Below, one piece after another: positions 47,494 to 54,754 of a stretch of DNA of 64,000 nt (positions within the stretch are counted from its first letter, which is position 1; every line of letters begins with the position of its first letter). The translations under genes and the position numbers were made by a program. The stretch covers positions 124,001 to 188,000 of the forward strand of contig JBMNFB010000001.1 in the NCBI GenBank assembly GCA_050949085.1, in the 5' to 3' direction. This stretch comes from JBMNFB01 sp050949085 (GTDB lineage Bacteria > Bacillota > UBA994 > UBA5500). The notes beneath the pieces are model-generated. The model searched no databases and was not told where the DNA came from. It worked only from the letters and a program-made list of their open reading frames with translations.

Positions 47494-48840
47494 GTGGTAC
47501 AGAGAGGCTACTGTCATGTCGGTCGGGCACTGACCGTGGGGCTCACCTGCCACCTGCCGCAGCCCGTTCTGGCGGCGGCCGGCTGGCGGGAGGGCGAACG
47601 CATCAGACTGAACTTCGGCTCAGCCTGGGTGCAGGCAGAGGTCAGGTCGGCTGCAGGCAGCACCTGGCGCATTTCCAGTCGCTTGCTGGGCAGGCTGCGC
47701 CTGCCGGCGCGCCGCTGGTATTATCAGCTGGACAGCGCGCGCCGCACTATCCGTTTCGGTCCCCTGATCGGGATTCTGACCACATGGCAGATTACCCCCT
47801 ATTTTCGATCAGTAATGCGGGCTGCCGCCCGCCGCGGCATGATGGCTGTCGTCATCCATGTCAGCGATATCCGGCCGGGAGCGCGCTATGTAATGGCCCA
47901 CGGCTATCAGGGAGGGGCAGTCCGTTCCCTGATGCTTCCCTGGCCGAACGTTGTCTATAACCGCATCCCCAACCGCGGCGGTGAGCGGCTGGTTACAACC
48001 CGGGTGGCCAAGCGCGCGCTGCGTCTGCGGGGGATCCCGGTGTTCAACTGGAAGTTCTTTCACAAGCTGGTGCTCTACCGCCTGCTAGAGCGAGACGAGA
48101 TCGCCCGCGCCTACCTGCCCGAGACCTATCCCCTGCGGGCAATGTCGCAGGTGGGGCGCTTCCTGCGCAAGTACCCGATGGTCTATCTCAAGCCCAATGG
48201 GGGCAGTAAGGGCCATGGGATTGTCAAGATCAATCGACTGCCTGGCGGGGGCTACGCCGTAGCCTTCCGTCGCGGGAATCAGAACTACCGCCTGATCAGC
48301 GGCAGCTGGGCAGAGGCGGAAATGCATGCCCGCCGGGGGATGCAACGGCGCAGCTATATCATGCAGGAAGGGCTCATGCTGGCCCGCTACCGGGGACGCC
48401 CCTTTGACATCCGGGTGACGCTCTACAAGAACGGCGACGGTGACTGGATTCCGTCCGGCCCGGCGGCTAAGATCGCTGGACGGGGGAGCGTCACCACCCA
48501 TGTGGTTAGCGGCGGACGGGTCGTGCCACTGAATCAGGCCCTGCGGGTGACGTTTGGCGACCGGGCGGAGGAGATCCGCCAGCGGATTTATGAAGCCTCA
48601 GTAACCCTGGCTCAGGCCCTGGAGCGGGTAACCCGCAGTGAAATGGGTGAACTCGGCCTGGATATCGGCGTCACTGCCCAGGGCCGGGTGGCCATGTTCG
48701 AGGCTAACAGCAAGCCAGGCCGGGCGATCTTCTCGCCGGGCTGGGCGGCCCGCGATCGGCGCACATCGCTGATCTGCCTCTGCGACTACGCAGCTCGCCT
48801 GGCCTGGGGGACTGACGGAGGAGTTGAAGCCAATGGATAG
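47494..48840 (+). CDS. YheC/YheD-type ATP-grasp spore-coat protein (paralogue 3)
   Basis: A protein of 448 residues from GTG 47494, with AAGGAGGTG ten bases upstream. The N-terminal beta domain ends in IRFGPLIGILTTW. ATP-grasp motifs: NVVYNRIPNRGGE near residue 153, MVYLKPNGGSKGHGIVKI near residue 229, RPFDIRVTLYKNGDGDW near residue 302, GELGLDIGVTAQGRVAMFEA followed by NSKPGRA near residue 400. All nucleotide and metal positions that I can judge are present. It overlaps the next gene by eight bases. Confidence 0.88.
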   Translation: MVQRGYCHVGRALTVGLTCHLPQPVLAAAGWREGERIRLNFGSAWVQAEVRSAAGSTWRISSRLLGRLRLPARRWYYQLDSARRTIRFGPLIGILTTWQITPYFRSVMRAAARRGMMAVVIHVSDIRPGARYVMAHGYQGGAVRSLMLPWPNVVYNRIPNRGGERLVTTRVAKRALRLRGIPVFNWKFFHKLVLYRLLERDEIARAYLPETYPLRAMSQVGRFLRKYPMVYLKPNGGSKGHGIVKINRLPGGGYAVAFRRGNQNYRLISGSWAEAEMHARRGMQRRSYIMQEGLMLARYRGRPFDIRVTLYKNGDGDWIPSGPAAKIAGRGSVTTHVVSGGRVVPLNQALRVTFGDRAEEIRQRIYEASVTLAQALERVTRSEMGELGLDIGVTAQGRVAMFEANSKPGRAIFSPGWAARDRRTSLICLCDYAARLAWGTDGGVEANG

Positions 48841-50146
48841 AGGGATGATGCAGATCCGAACCAGCCCCGGGCATTCACAGCCGCAGGCGATCATACCGGG
48901 GGCCAGCCAGCGACCGATCCGGGTCACGCTGGGCGGCTTTTCTGCCAGCGGCACCATCCGCTCGGAGCAGGGGGGCCAGCCGACCCTGCTCCTGAGCAGG
49001 CAACTGCGGCGCCGCATGGGGCTGCAGCGTTACAGCAGTGTGGCTTTTCAGCTGGACGGCGACCACCTCAGGCTGGGGCCCGTCTTAGGGATCCTGACCG
49101 CAGGCCCTGGGCCAGTACCGGGCAACCGGCAGATGTTTCGTTACGTGAGCCGTGCAGCGCGGCAGAGCGGCCTCCTGGCCTATGTATTTCGGCCGGAGGA
49201 CGTCGATTGGCAGCGCCGCGTCGTGCGGGGCCATCAATGGCAGGGCGGCTGGCGCCCGGGGAGCTTCCCCCTGCCGGATGTGGTCTACAACCGCATCCCT
49301 AACCGCCAGCTGGAGTTCAGTCCGGCGACGCTCAGCTGCAAGCGTCGGCTGGCGCAGCGGGGAATCGCCCTGTTCAACCCGCGCTTTCTTGATAAGCAGC
49401 GGCTGGCGCGCCTGCTCAGCCGCGATCCGGCCGTAAGCGCCCACCTGCCCTGGACGAAGACGGTGCGTTCCCTGAGTGATATCGATCAGGCAGCGCGTCG
49501 CTTTGGCGCCGTCTACCTCAAGCCCCAGTACTCGTTTGCCGGCAAGGGTATCCTGCGCCTGAGCCGCTTTGCCAGCGGCTGGGTTCTGCGCCATCGACAG
49601 AACAACCGCAACCTGCAGCACAGGTTCGGTTCGTTCACCGCCGCTTCCCCAACCCTGCGCACGCTGATGGGTGGCAAGCGCTACATGGTGCAGCAGGGTA
49701 TCTCCCTGGCCCAGTTCAGAGGTCGCAATTTTGACGTCCGGCTCCTGGCGCAGAAGGGCGCGCAGGGCCAGTGGCAGGTTACCGGCATGGGTGTGCGCGT
49801 CGCCGGCGCCGGCTCGATCACCACCCACGTACCTAATGGCGGCTATATCGCCCCCATCGAGCGCGTGCTGCCCGAAGTGTTTGGCGCTGATCACCCCCAG
49901 GTGATGGCCAGAGTGCGCGATCTCGCCCTGAGCATCGCGCCCCGGGTAGAGGCCGGCTACAGGGGGCTGTTCGGTGAGATGTCCATGGATATTGGTATCG
50001 ATCGGCAGGGGTATCCCTGGTTCTTCGAGGCCAACGCCAAGCCGATGAAGTTCGACGAAGACCGGATTCGTGTCAAGGGCCTGCAGACGCTGATCTCCTA
50101 CGTCCGCCATCTGGCCAGATTTCGTGACCCAGGCGGAGATGCCTGA
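48833..50146 (+). CDS. YheC/YheD-type ATP-grasp spore-coat protein (paralogue 4, divergent metal motif)
   Basis: A protein of about 437 residues. ATG 48833 has GGAGGAG about nine bases upstream; TTG 48824 directly touches that site. The beta domain ends in LRLGPVLGILTAG. ATP-grasp motifs: DVVYNRIPNRQLE near residue 147, AVYLKPQYSFAGKGILRLS near residue 225, RNFDVRLLAQKGAQGQW, and MSMDIGIDRQGYPWFFEANA with KPMKF near residue 400. The last motif has Met where the other three paralogues have Gly (KPG). The active-site Glu and Asn are kept. It is translationally coupled on both sides. Confidence 0.87.
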   Translation: MDRGMMQIRTSPGHSQPQAIIPGASQRPIRVTLGGFSASGTIRSEQGGQPTLLLSRQLRRRMGLQRYSSVAFQLDGDHLRLGPVLGILTAGPGPVPGNRQMFRYVSRAARQSGLLAYVFRPEDVDWQRRVVRGHQWQGGWRPGSFPLPDVVYNRIPNRQLEFSPATLSCKRRLAQRGIALFNPRFLDKQRLARLLSRDPAVSAHLPWTKTVRSLSDIDQAARRFGAVYLKPQYSFAGKGILRLSRFASGWVLRHRQNNRNLQHRFGSFTAASPTLRTLMGGKRYMVQQGISLAQFRGRNFDVRLLAQKGAQGQWQVTGMGVRVAGAGSITTHVPNGGYIAPIERVLPEVFGADHPQVMARVRDLALSIAPRVEAGYRGLFGEMSMDIGIDRQGYPWFFEANAKPMKFDEDRIRVKGLQTLISYVRHLARFRDPGGDA

Positions 50147-50622
50147 TGGTCGAATATCGCTCCCTCCGGGCGGAGGAGTGGCCGCGTCTCAAGGCCGGCA
50201 TCCTCAGCTTCATCCGCCGACACCACGATAAGCACATCACTCGCGCCACATATTCCCGCGTCCGAAAGCTGCCTGGCAGCCGGCTGAATCGGCCTGGGAC
50301 CGTGGTCTACACCGCCTGGGACGGCAGGAGACTGGTGGGCGTGATCATCTGCGAAGGTTATGGTAACCGCACATCGATGATCGTCGTGCATCGCGACTAT
50401 CGCTCGCACGGCATCGGCCGCCGGCTGCTGCAGCTGGCGGTACAGCAGATGGGACGTTTCTATGCCGAGGTGGCCGCCGACAACCTGCCGAGCATGAAGA
50501 TCCTCTTTGCCATGGGCATGGTGGCCTACGACGTCTTTCTCCGCTATGGCAAGATCACCCTGCGGGTGCGCAACGGGTTCCCTGTGGAGAGGGGAGCAGA
50601 AGAAAAACAGGCGGCGCAGTAG
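50146..50622 (+). CDS. GNAT-family N-acetyltransferase
   Basis: A protein of 158 residues; its ATG overlaps the stop of ATP-grasp paralogue 4 (TGATG). The GNAT core is LVGVIICEGYGNRTSMIVVH, then RDYRSHGIGRRLLQLAVQQM near residue 85, which is the acetyl-CoA pyrophosphate loop (R/Q-x-x-G-x-G/A). NLPSMKILFAMGMVAYD is the C-terminal part. Translational coupling places it functionally with the ligases. It could acylate the amine of their product or transfer an aminoacyl group. The substrate is unknown. Confidence 0.85.
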   Translation: MVEYRSLRAEEWPRLKAGILSFIRRHHDKHITRATYSRVRKLPGSRLNRPGTVVYTAWDGRRLVGVIICEGYGNRTSMIVVHRDYRSHGIGRRLLQLAVQQMGRFYAEVAADNLPSMKILFAMGMVAYDVFLRYGKITLRVRNGFPVERGAEEKQAAQ

Positions 50623-50641
50623 CACTTGCCAGGGCATTTGT

Positions 50642-50720
50642 CAGGTATCAGGCGAAACTCGACGGGGAGCAGCAAAGCTTGCCCGTCTCGTTTCGTTTTC
50701 TCCCAACTGGCGACTTATCC
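50642..50720 (+). repeat. Dispersed intergenic repeat, copy E (R1 plus shared tail)
   Basis: R1 with GACGGGGAGCAGCAAAGCTT and GCCCGTCTC. The tail GTCTCGTTTCG...TTTTCTCCCAACT and CGACTTATC is also present near 18184-18231, where it is separated from R1 by about 160 bases. Confidence 0.65.
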
Positions 50721-50812
50721 AGCTCTGCCTCGTGTTCAGCATATCGAGCAGGGTGCCCCCATAGATATGAATTGGCGGGATCGAATTCTCTTGTGAAAAA
50801 GGTGGGGTGCCC

Positions 50813-52135
50813 ATGCAGAGTTCCGGCGTTGAGCGCATTGCCGAGGCGTACGGCCTTCCCTCCTCTGTTGAGCAGATCGGTGGGACAATCTGTCTCCGTT
50901 CGCACCTGGGGCCAGCGGTGCCCTCGCTGCATAGTGGGGGCGAGGAACTCTGGCAGTGGCTGGGCAGCTGGCTGGCCACCATGCCGGGCCAGCTGGGGCG
51001 TCTCAGTCTGAGCCGCCTCGTGCCGACTCCGACCGGCCAGTACGCCGTCAGCCTTAACGGTGAACAGGTGGTTCTGTCCACCTGGGAGATGGGGCCGGCC
51101 TGCGATCCGTACAATATCTTTGAGTGTTTCTCGGTCCTGACCGGAGTGGCGCATGTGCATCGCCTGACGCAGGGTAACGCCGCGAGCCCCGGGCCAGACT
51201 GGATCAGCCGCTACCGGGAGCGGCGTCAGCGTGCGCTGCAGATAATCCCGCCGCCGCTGGGTCGCCGCGAGCGCGCCGTCTGGGAAAGGCTGCTGTCCAC
51301 CTGGGTGCAGTGTGCCAACGAGTCGCTGAGCCTGCTGGCCCAGGCCCAGGCCATGGGGCAGACTACCACCCTGGTTCTCGGCATCGAGAGCTTCGCCGAC
51401 TTCATCTACCTGGCCGAGGCACACATGGTGCACTATAACCGCGTTCCGGCCTGTCGTTTCGATTCACCGGCGGTCGACATCGTCAACCTGCTGCAGAGTT
51501 GTCAGGGAGATCAGGAACTGGCCGAGCGGATGATCCTCTCCTATGAAAAGACCCGTCCGCTGGAGCCGGCGGAGCGCAAGGAGACCATGGCTCACCTCTG
51601 GTTTCCGCAGCCGGTTCGGCTGGGGAGGCTGTCAGCGGCTGATTTCACCCTGCAGACATTGCGCCGTCTGTTGAGCGAACTGGAGTCGAGGATAGCGCTG
51701 ATATCGAATTTGGAGGAGCTTCTGCTCCCTGAAGAACCAGAAACTGAGTTGTTGACCAGAAAGGAGGATGTTCTCGACATGTCTGAAAAGCGGTCAAGAG
51801 AAACGCGCCAGCCGGCAGCGGAGCCTGTGCAGCCGGTAGTTGTGCCGGAAGTCGAGCCCAGCGTTGAGCCAGAGCCGACGCCGACTGCCCCGGCGGAAAC
51901 TGAAGGCCCGGTGATCCGCATGGAGAAAAAAGAGGTTGAAAGAAAACCGCTGGTCTGGGGACCATTTCCGCGGCCCCTGGGAGCGTCACCTGAGCCGGAA
52001 GTGACGCCGGCCGAGCAGAGCGAGTCGCCTGAACAGCCAGAGGAGCCTGCCCAGGATGCTGCCCCGCTTGACGACGAAAACGAACCTGCAGAAACTGCTG
52101 ACGCGACAGATGAGGAAGCGCCGCGGCTAATGTGA
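50813..52135 (+). CDS. CotS/YutH-like spore-coat protein, probable pseudokinase with acidic tail
   Basis: A protein of 440 residues from ATG 50813, with AAGGTGG upstream. Residues 1-320 resemble the kinase-like CotS/CotI/YutH coat family: GRLSLSRLVPTPTGQYAVSL, then the LSTWEMGPACDPYNIFEC lobe, a HVHRLTQG segment near residue 125, and DSPAVDIVNLLQ near residue 222. The catalytic loop expected as HGDxxxxN reads LGIESFADF, so phosphotransfer is unlikely. From residue 330 on, the tail is rich in Pro, Glu and Ala and strongly acidic, with low complexity. It may be a coat scaffold. I am fairly sure of the family, less of the details. It lies between the ligase array and a SASP gene. Confidence 0.6.
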   Translation: MQSSGVERIAEAYGLPSSVEQIGGTICLRSHLGPAVPSLHSGGEELWQWLGSWLATMPGQLGRLSLSRLVPTPTGQYAVSLNGEQVVLSTWEMGPACDPYNIFECFSVLTGVAHVHRLTQGNAASPGPDWISRYRERRQRALQIIPPPLGRRERAVWERLLSTWVQCANESLSLLAQAQAMGQTTTLVLGIESFADFIYLAEAHMVHYNRVPACRFDSPAVDIVNLLQSCQGDQELAERMILSYEKTRPLEPAERKETMAHLWFPQPVRLGRLSAADFTLQTLRRLLSELESRIALISNLEELLLPEEPETELLTRKEDVLDMSEKRSRETRQPAAEPVQPVVVPEVEPSVEPEPTPTAPAETEGPVIRMEKKEVERKPLVWGPFPRPLGASPEPEVTPAEQSESPEQPEEPAQDAAPLDDENEPAETADATDEEAPRLM

Positions 52136-52150
52136 GCGACAGATAGGGGG

Positions 52151-52157
52151 AATACTA
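52151..52157 (+). promoter_or_regulatory. Possible sigma-G -10 element of the SASP gene
   Basis: AATACTA, one base away from the sigma-G -10 consensus CATACTA, lies 43 bases upstream of the SASP start. The same word occurs in the promoter dyad of the germination operon. I see no good -35 element. Confidence 0.3.
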
Positions 52158-52200
52158 CACACGTCGCCTGGTCGCAACTCCAGCAGAAAGGATGATGGAC

Positions 52201-52377
52201 GTGTCACGAGGACGTGGATTGATGTCTGACGAACTCAAGTATCAGTTAGCAGACGAACTGGGTTTTGGTGATACGGTGCGCCAGCATGGCTGGGGCGCGA
52301 TCAGCACGCGAGATGCTGGAAATCTGGTCAAGGCGGCCATAGCCAGAGCTGAGCAGATCATGCAGGAGCGGCGATAA
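52201..52377 (+). CDS. Alpha/beta-type small acid-soluble spore protein, SspF-like
   Basis: A protein of 58 residues. GTG 52201 has AAAGGA ten bases upstream and gives the family start SRGRGLMSDELKYQLADELG; two ATG codons just before sit too close to that site. LGFGDTVRQHGWGAISTRDA and GNLVKAAIARAEQ follow the alpha/beta SASP pattern, in particular SspF (MGRRRGVMSDEFKYELA as I recall it). SASPs coat and protect DNA in the dormant spore. It is a single gene with a strong terminator. Confidence 0.88.
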   Translation: MSRGRGLMSDELKYQLADELGFGDTVRQHGWGAISTRDAGNLVKAAIARAEQIMQERR

Positions 52378-52386
52378 TGGCGACAG

Positions 52387-52412
52387 AAGGCCACCATCTG
52401 GTGGCCTTTCTT
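52387..52412 (+). terminator. Rho-independent terminator of the SASP gene
   Basis: AAGGCCACCA pairs perfectly with TGGTGGCCTT around a two-base loop, followed by TCTTCT. Confidence 0.8.
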
Positions 52413-52565
52413 CTCGGGAATACAATCAGTAGCGTCCTGTTGAAATATTTCTTAACTTCTTGCCTCAGAGCAGCAGGAATATGCCCAACTCCCGCAGAAT
52501 AAGCCATGTAGTAAGTACTGTAATGCGTTAGTCTGGGTGTACCACAACCAGGAGGTGAAAATTGG

Positions 52566-52640
52566 ATGGATACTTATAACATCATTTTTGCCATTATTGT
52601 TATTGCGGTGGGCGTTTTGTCAGTTCTGACCGCAAAATAA
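52566..52640 (+). CDS. 24-residue single-span membrane peptide
   Basis: ATG 52566 has an ideal AGGAGGTG about nine bases upstream. The product is MDTYNIIFAIIVIAVGVLSV plus LTAK: a short polar start, one hydrophobic span of about 17 residues and a basic end. A T-rich hairpin terminator follows 20 bases after the stop. Ribosome site, composition and terminator together suggest a real small gene. It resembles in size the many uncharacterised small membrane peptides of spore formers. Function is unknown. Confidence 0.5.
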   Translation: MDTYNIIFAIIVIAVGVLSVLTAK

Positions 52641-52660
52641 CAGACGGACCCAGAGTTCTT

Positions 52661-52692
52661 GGCGCACGGCTTCGGCCGGGCGCTTTTTTCTT
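52661..52692 (+). terminator. Rho-independent terminator
   Basis: GCGCACGGC and GCCGGGCGC pair around TTCG with one mismatch, followed by TTTTTTCTTTTTT. It ends the transcript of the small peptide gene. Confidence 0.7.
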
Positions 52693-52810
52693 TTTTCGGC
52701 GCCTGTGGCAAACGCACCTGCATAAAGAACCTCTCGCTCTCAAGCAGACATAATTTGCACGAATTTCTTTTGCCGGCAGAAGGAGTTGCTCGCAGGAGAA
52801 GCGAATATAG

Positions 52811-52856
52811 GTGGTGAAAAGTGGACTAGTGTGGGGTAAAGTGGAGTAAAAGTGGT
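52811..52856 (+). promoter_or_regulatory. MraZ-binding repeats upstream of mraZ
   Basis: Five GTGG words start at 52811, 52821, 52831, 52841 and 52852, so at steps of 10, 10, 10 and 11 bases, mostly in the form AAAGTGG or TAAAGTGG. Direct repeats of this kind, one helical turn apart, are the known operator of MraZ, which controls its own dcw operon. Confidence 0.75.
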
Positions 52857-52875
52857 AAGAAAGGCGGGTGAGGGG

Positions 52876-53307
52876 ATGCTGCTGGGTGAATATCAACACA
52901 GTCTGGATGATAAAGGCAGAATAACTATCCCTTCGCGCCTGCGTGAAGGTTTGGGTGAGCGCTTTGTCGTCACCAAGGGCCTGGACCGCTGCCTCTTCGT
53001 ATACCCCCTGACTGAATGGGAAAGTCTAGAAGCCAAGCTGCGCGCCCTGCCGTTCACTCGGGCCGATGTTCGCGCCTTTGTTCGCCTGCTCTTTTCTGGC
53101 GCCACCGAATGCGAAATGGATCGGCAAGGGCGTATTCTCCTGCCGCCTAACCTGCGTGCCCACGCCGGTCTGGAGCGGGACGCCGTCGTCCTCGGCGTCT
53201 CCAACCGGGTGGAGATCTGGGATAGGGCGACGTGGGAAGAATACAACGAGCAGGCATCTGCAGCTTACGAGCAGGTGGCAGAGCATCTGGAGGGCTTCGG
53301 CCTCTGA
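52876..53307 (+). CDS. mraZ: Transcriptional regulator MraZ
   Basis: A protein of 143 residues. I chose ATG 52876, because the family starts M-L-GEYQHSLDDKGRITIPSR; the open frame begins 24 bases earlier inside the operator repeats. Two SpoVT/AbrB-like halves are visible: DKGRITIPSRLRE and DRQGRILLPPNLR. It binds the GTGG repeats just upstream and regulates the dcw cluster. It is the first gene of the cluster. Confidence 0.95.
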   Translation: MLLGEYQHSLDDKGRITIPSRLREGLGERFVVTKGLDRCLFVYPLTEWESLEAKLRALPFTRADVRAFVRLLFSGATECEMDRQGRILLPPNLRAHAGLERDAVVLGVSNRVEIWDRATWEEYNEQASAAYEQVAEHLEGFGL

Positions 53308-53360
53308 TTGAGGCCGCTGCTAACCAGATTGCCGCCTGTTAGCGGAGAAGGGGTGAATCA

Positions 53361-54335
53361 ATGACTTTTTCCCATCAGCCCGTCTTGTTAACCGAGACCC
53401 TTGATCTGCTCGATCCGCAACCGGGTGACCTGGTTCTCGACTGTACCCTGGGCGGCGGCGGCCACAGCCGCGCCATCTGGGATCGCCTCCAGGGCCAGGT
53501 CGACATCATCGGTATCGATCAGGATGAACTGGCCGTGGAGCAGGCGAAGGAATCCCTGCCGCCACAGATCAGGGTCGTGCACGATAACTTTTCCAATCTG
53601 CTGGCCGTGCTGGCCTACTACGGGGTGACCGAGGTCAACCGCATCCTCTTCGATCTCGGCGTCTCTTCGCCTCAGCTGGATCAGGGGGAGCGCGGTTTCA
53701 GCTATCAGCAGGATGCGCCGCTGGATATGCGCATGGATCGGCGCCGCGCCAAAACTGCCCACCAGCTGGTCAACCAGCTCTCCGCCGAGGAGTTGGCCGA
53801 GATCATCTGGCAGTACGGTGAAGAGCGTTGGGCGAAGCGAATCGCCCAGTTTATCGTCACCCACCGCGCCGAGGCCGGGAGCATCGACACTACTGGTCAG
53901 CTGGTGGAGATCATCAAACAGGCGATTCCGGCGGGAGCGCGCCGCGCGGGGCCGCATCCGGCCAAACGCACTTTTCAGGCGCTGCGCATCGCCGTCAACG
54001 ATGAACTGGAGATTCTGGAGGGTGCGCTGCGCGATGCGGTGACCGCCCTGGCTCCTGGGGGCCGGCTGGCGGTGATCAGCTTTCATTCTCTCGAGGATCG
54101 CATCGTCAAGCAGACCTTTCGCCAGCTGGAGCGAGGCTGTACCTGCCCGCCCGGATTGCCGCTCTGTGTCTGCGGCCAGAACCCTGTAGTGAAGTCAGTC
54201 ACGCGCCGACCGGTAACCGGCAGCGAGGCCGAGCTAACCGCCAATCCGCGCGCTCGCAGTGCCAAACTGCGGGTGATTGAGAAACTGCCGGCCCAGCTGA
54301 GCCAGACATCGTCCCCTGGTTCTAGTCAGGAATAG
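53361..54335 (+). CDS. rsmH: 16S rRNA (cytosine-1402-N4)-methyltransferase RsmH
   Basis: A protein of 324 residues. It begins FSHQPVLLTETLDLL and has the SAM-binding motif LDCTLGGGGHSRAIWD near residue 28 and DLGVSSPQLDQGERGFSYQ near residue 98. LAVISFHSLEDRIVKQTFR lies in the C-terminal part. It methylates C1402 of 16S rRNA. It is the second gene of the dcw cluster as usual. Confidence 0.96.
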   Translation: MTFSHQPVLLTETLDLLDPQPGDLVLDCTLGGGGHSRAIWDRLQGQVDIIGIDQDELAVEQAKESLPPQIRVVHDNFSNLLAVLAYYGVTEVNRILFDLGVSSPQLDQGERGFSYQQDAPLDMRMDRRRAKTAHQLVNQLSAEELAEIIWQYGEERWAKRIAQFIVTHRAEAGSIDTTGQLVEIIKQAIPAGARRAGPHPAKRTFQALRIAVNDELEILEGALRDAVTALAPGGRLAVISFHSLEDRIVKQTFRQLERGCTCPPGLPLCVCGQNPVVKSVTRRPVTGSEAELTANPRARSAKLRVIEKLPAQLSQTSSPGSSQE

Positions 54336-54348
54336 AGGTGAATAAGCT

Positions 54349-54723
54349 TTGTTAGTAGCCAAGCAGCCAATTTATCAGCCACAACCACAATTGCCTGCCA
54401 GGCGTCCCCAGAAACGGCAGCGCCAGCGGCAGCGTCCGTCGCTCCTGACCAGTGCGGAGAAAGCTACACTGCTGCTGGTGATCGTTGCTCTCGGCGTCAC
54501 ATCCCTGGGTCTGGTCTGGCGCTTTGCTCAGGTGAACGACCTGGAGTATCGGGTGGATCGGCTCGCAGCGCAGATCGCCCGCCTGGAGGAGGACAACTCG
54601 GCGCTGATCATCCAGATCAACTCCCTCACCTCGCCGGCTGAAGTGGAGCGTCGCGCAGGCAGAGAGCTGGGGATGCGTTGGCCTGATCAAGAGCAGATCA
54701 TCAGCGTGCTGCCGGGCAACTGA
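54349..54723 (+). CDS. ftsL: Cell division protein FtsL
   Basis: A protein of 124 residues from TTG 54349, with AGAGGTG eight bases upstream. The cytoplasmic N-terminus is Pro/Gln/Arg-rich. One membrane segment (ATLLLVIVALGVTSLGLVW) is followed by a leucine-zipper-like coiled coil (YRVDRLAAQIARLEEDNSAL) and the end GMRWPDQEQIISVLP. This is the FtsL/DivIC type of divisome protein. Identification rests on topology and position between rsmH and the penicillin-binding protein gene. Confidence 0.85.
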   Translation: MLVAKQPIYQPQPQLPARRPQKRQRQRQRPSLLTSAEKATLLLVIVALGVTSLGLVWRFAQVNDLEYRVDRLAAQIARLEEDNSALIIQINSLTSPAEVERRAGRELGMRWPDQEQIISVLPGN

Positions 54724-54754
54724 CCGGGCCGCTGTGGTCTGAGGAGGGGTTCGA

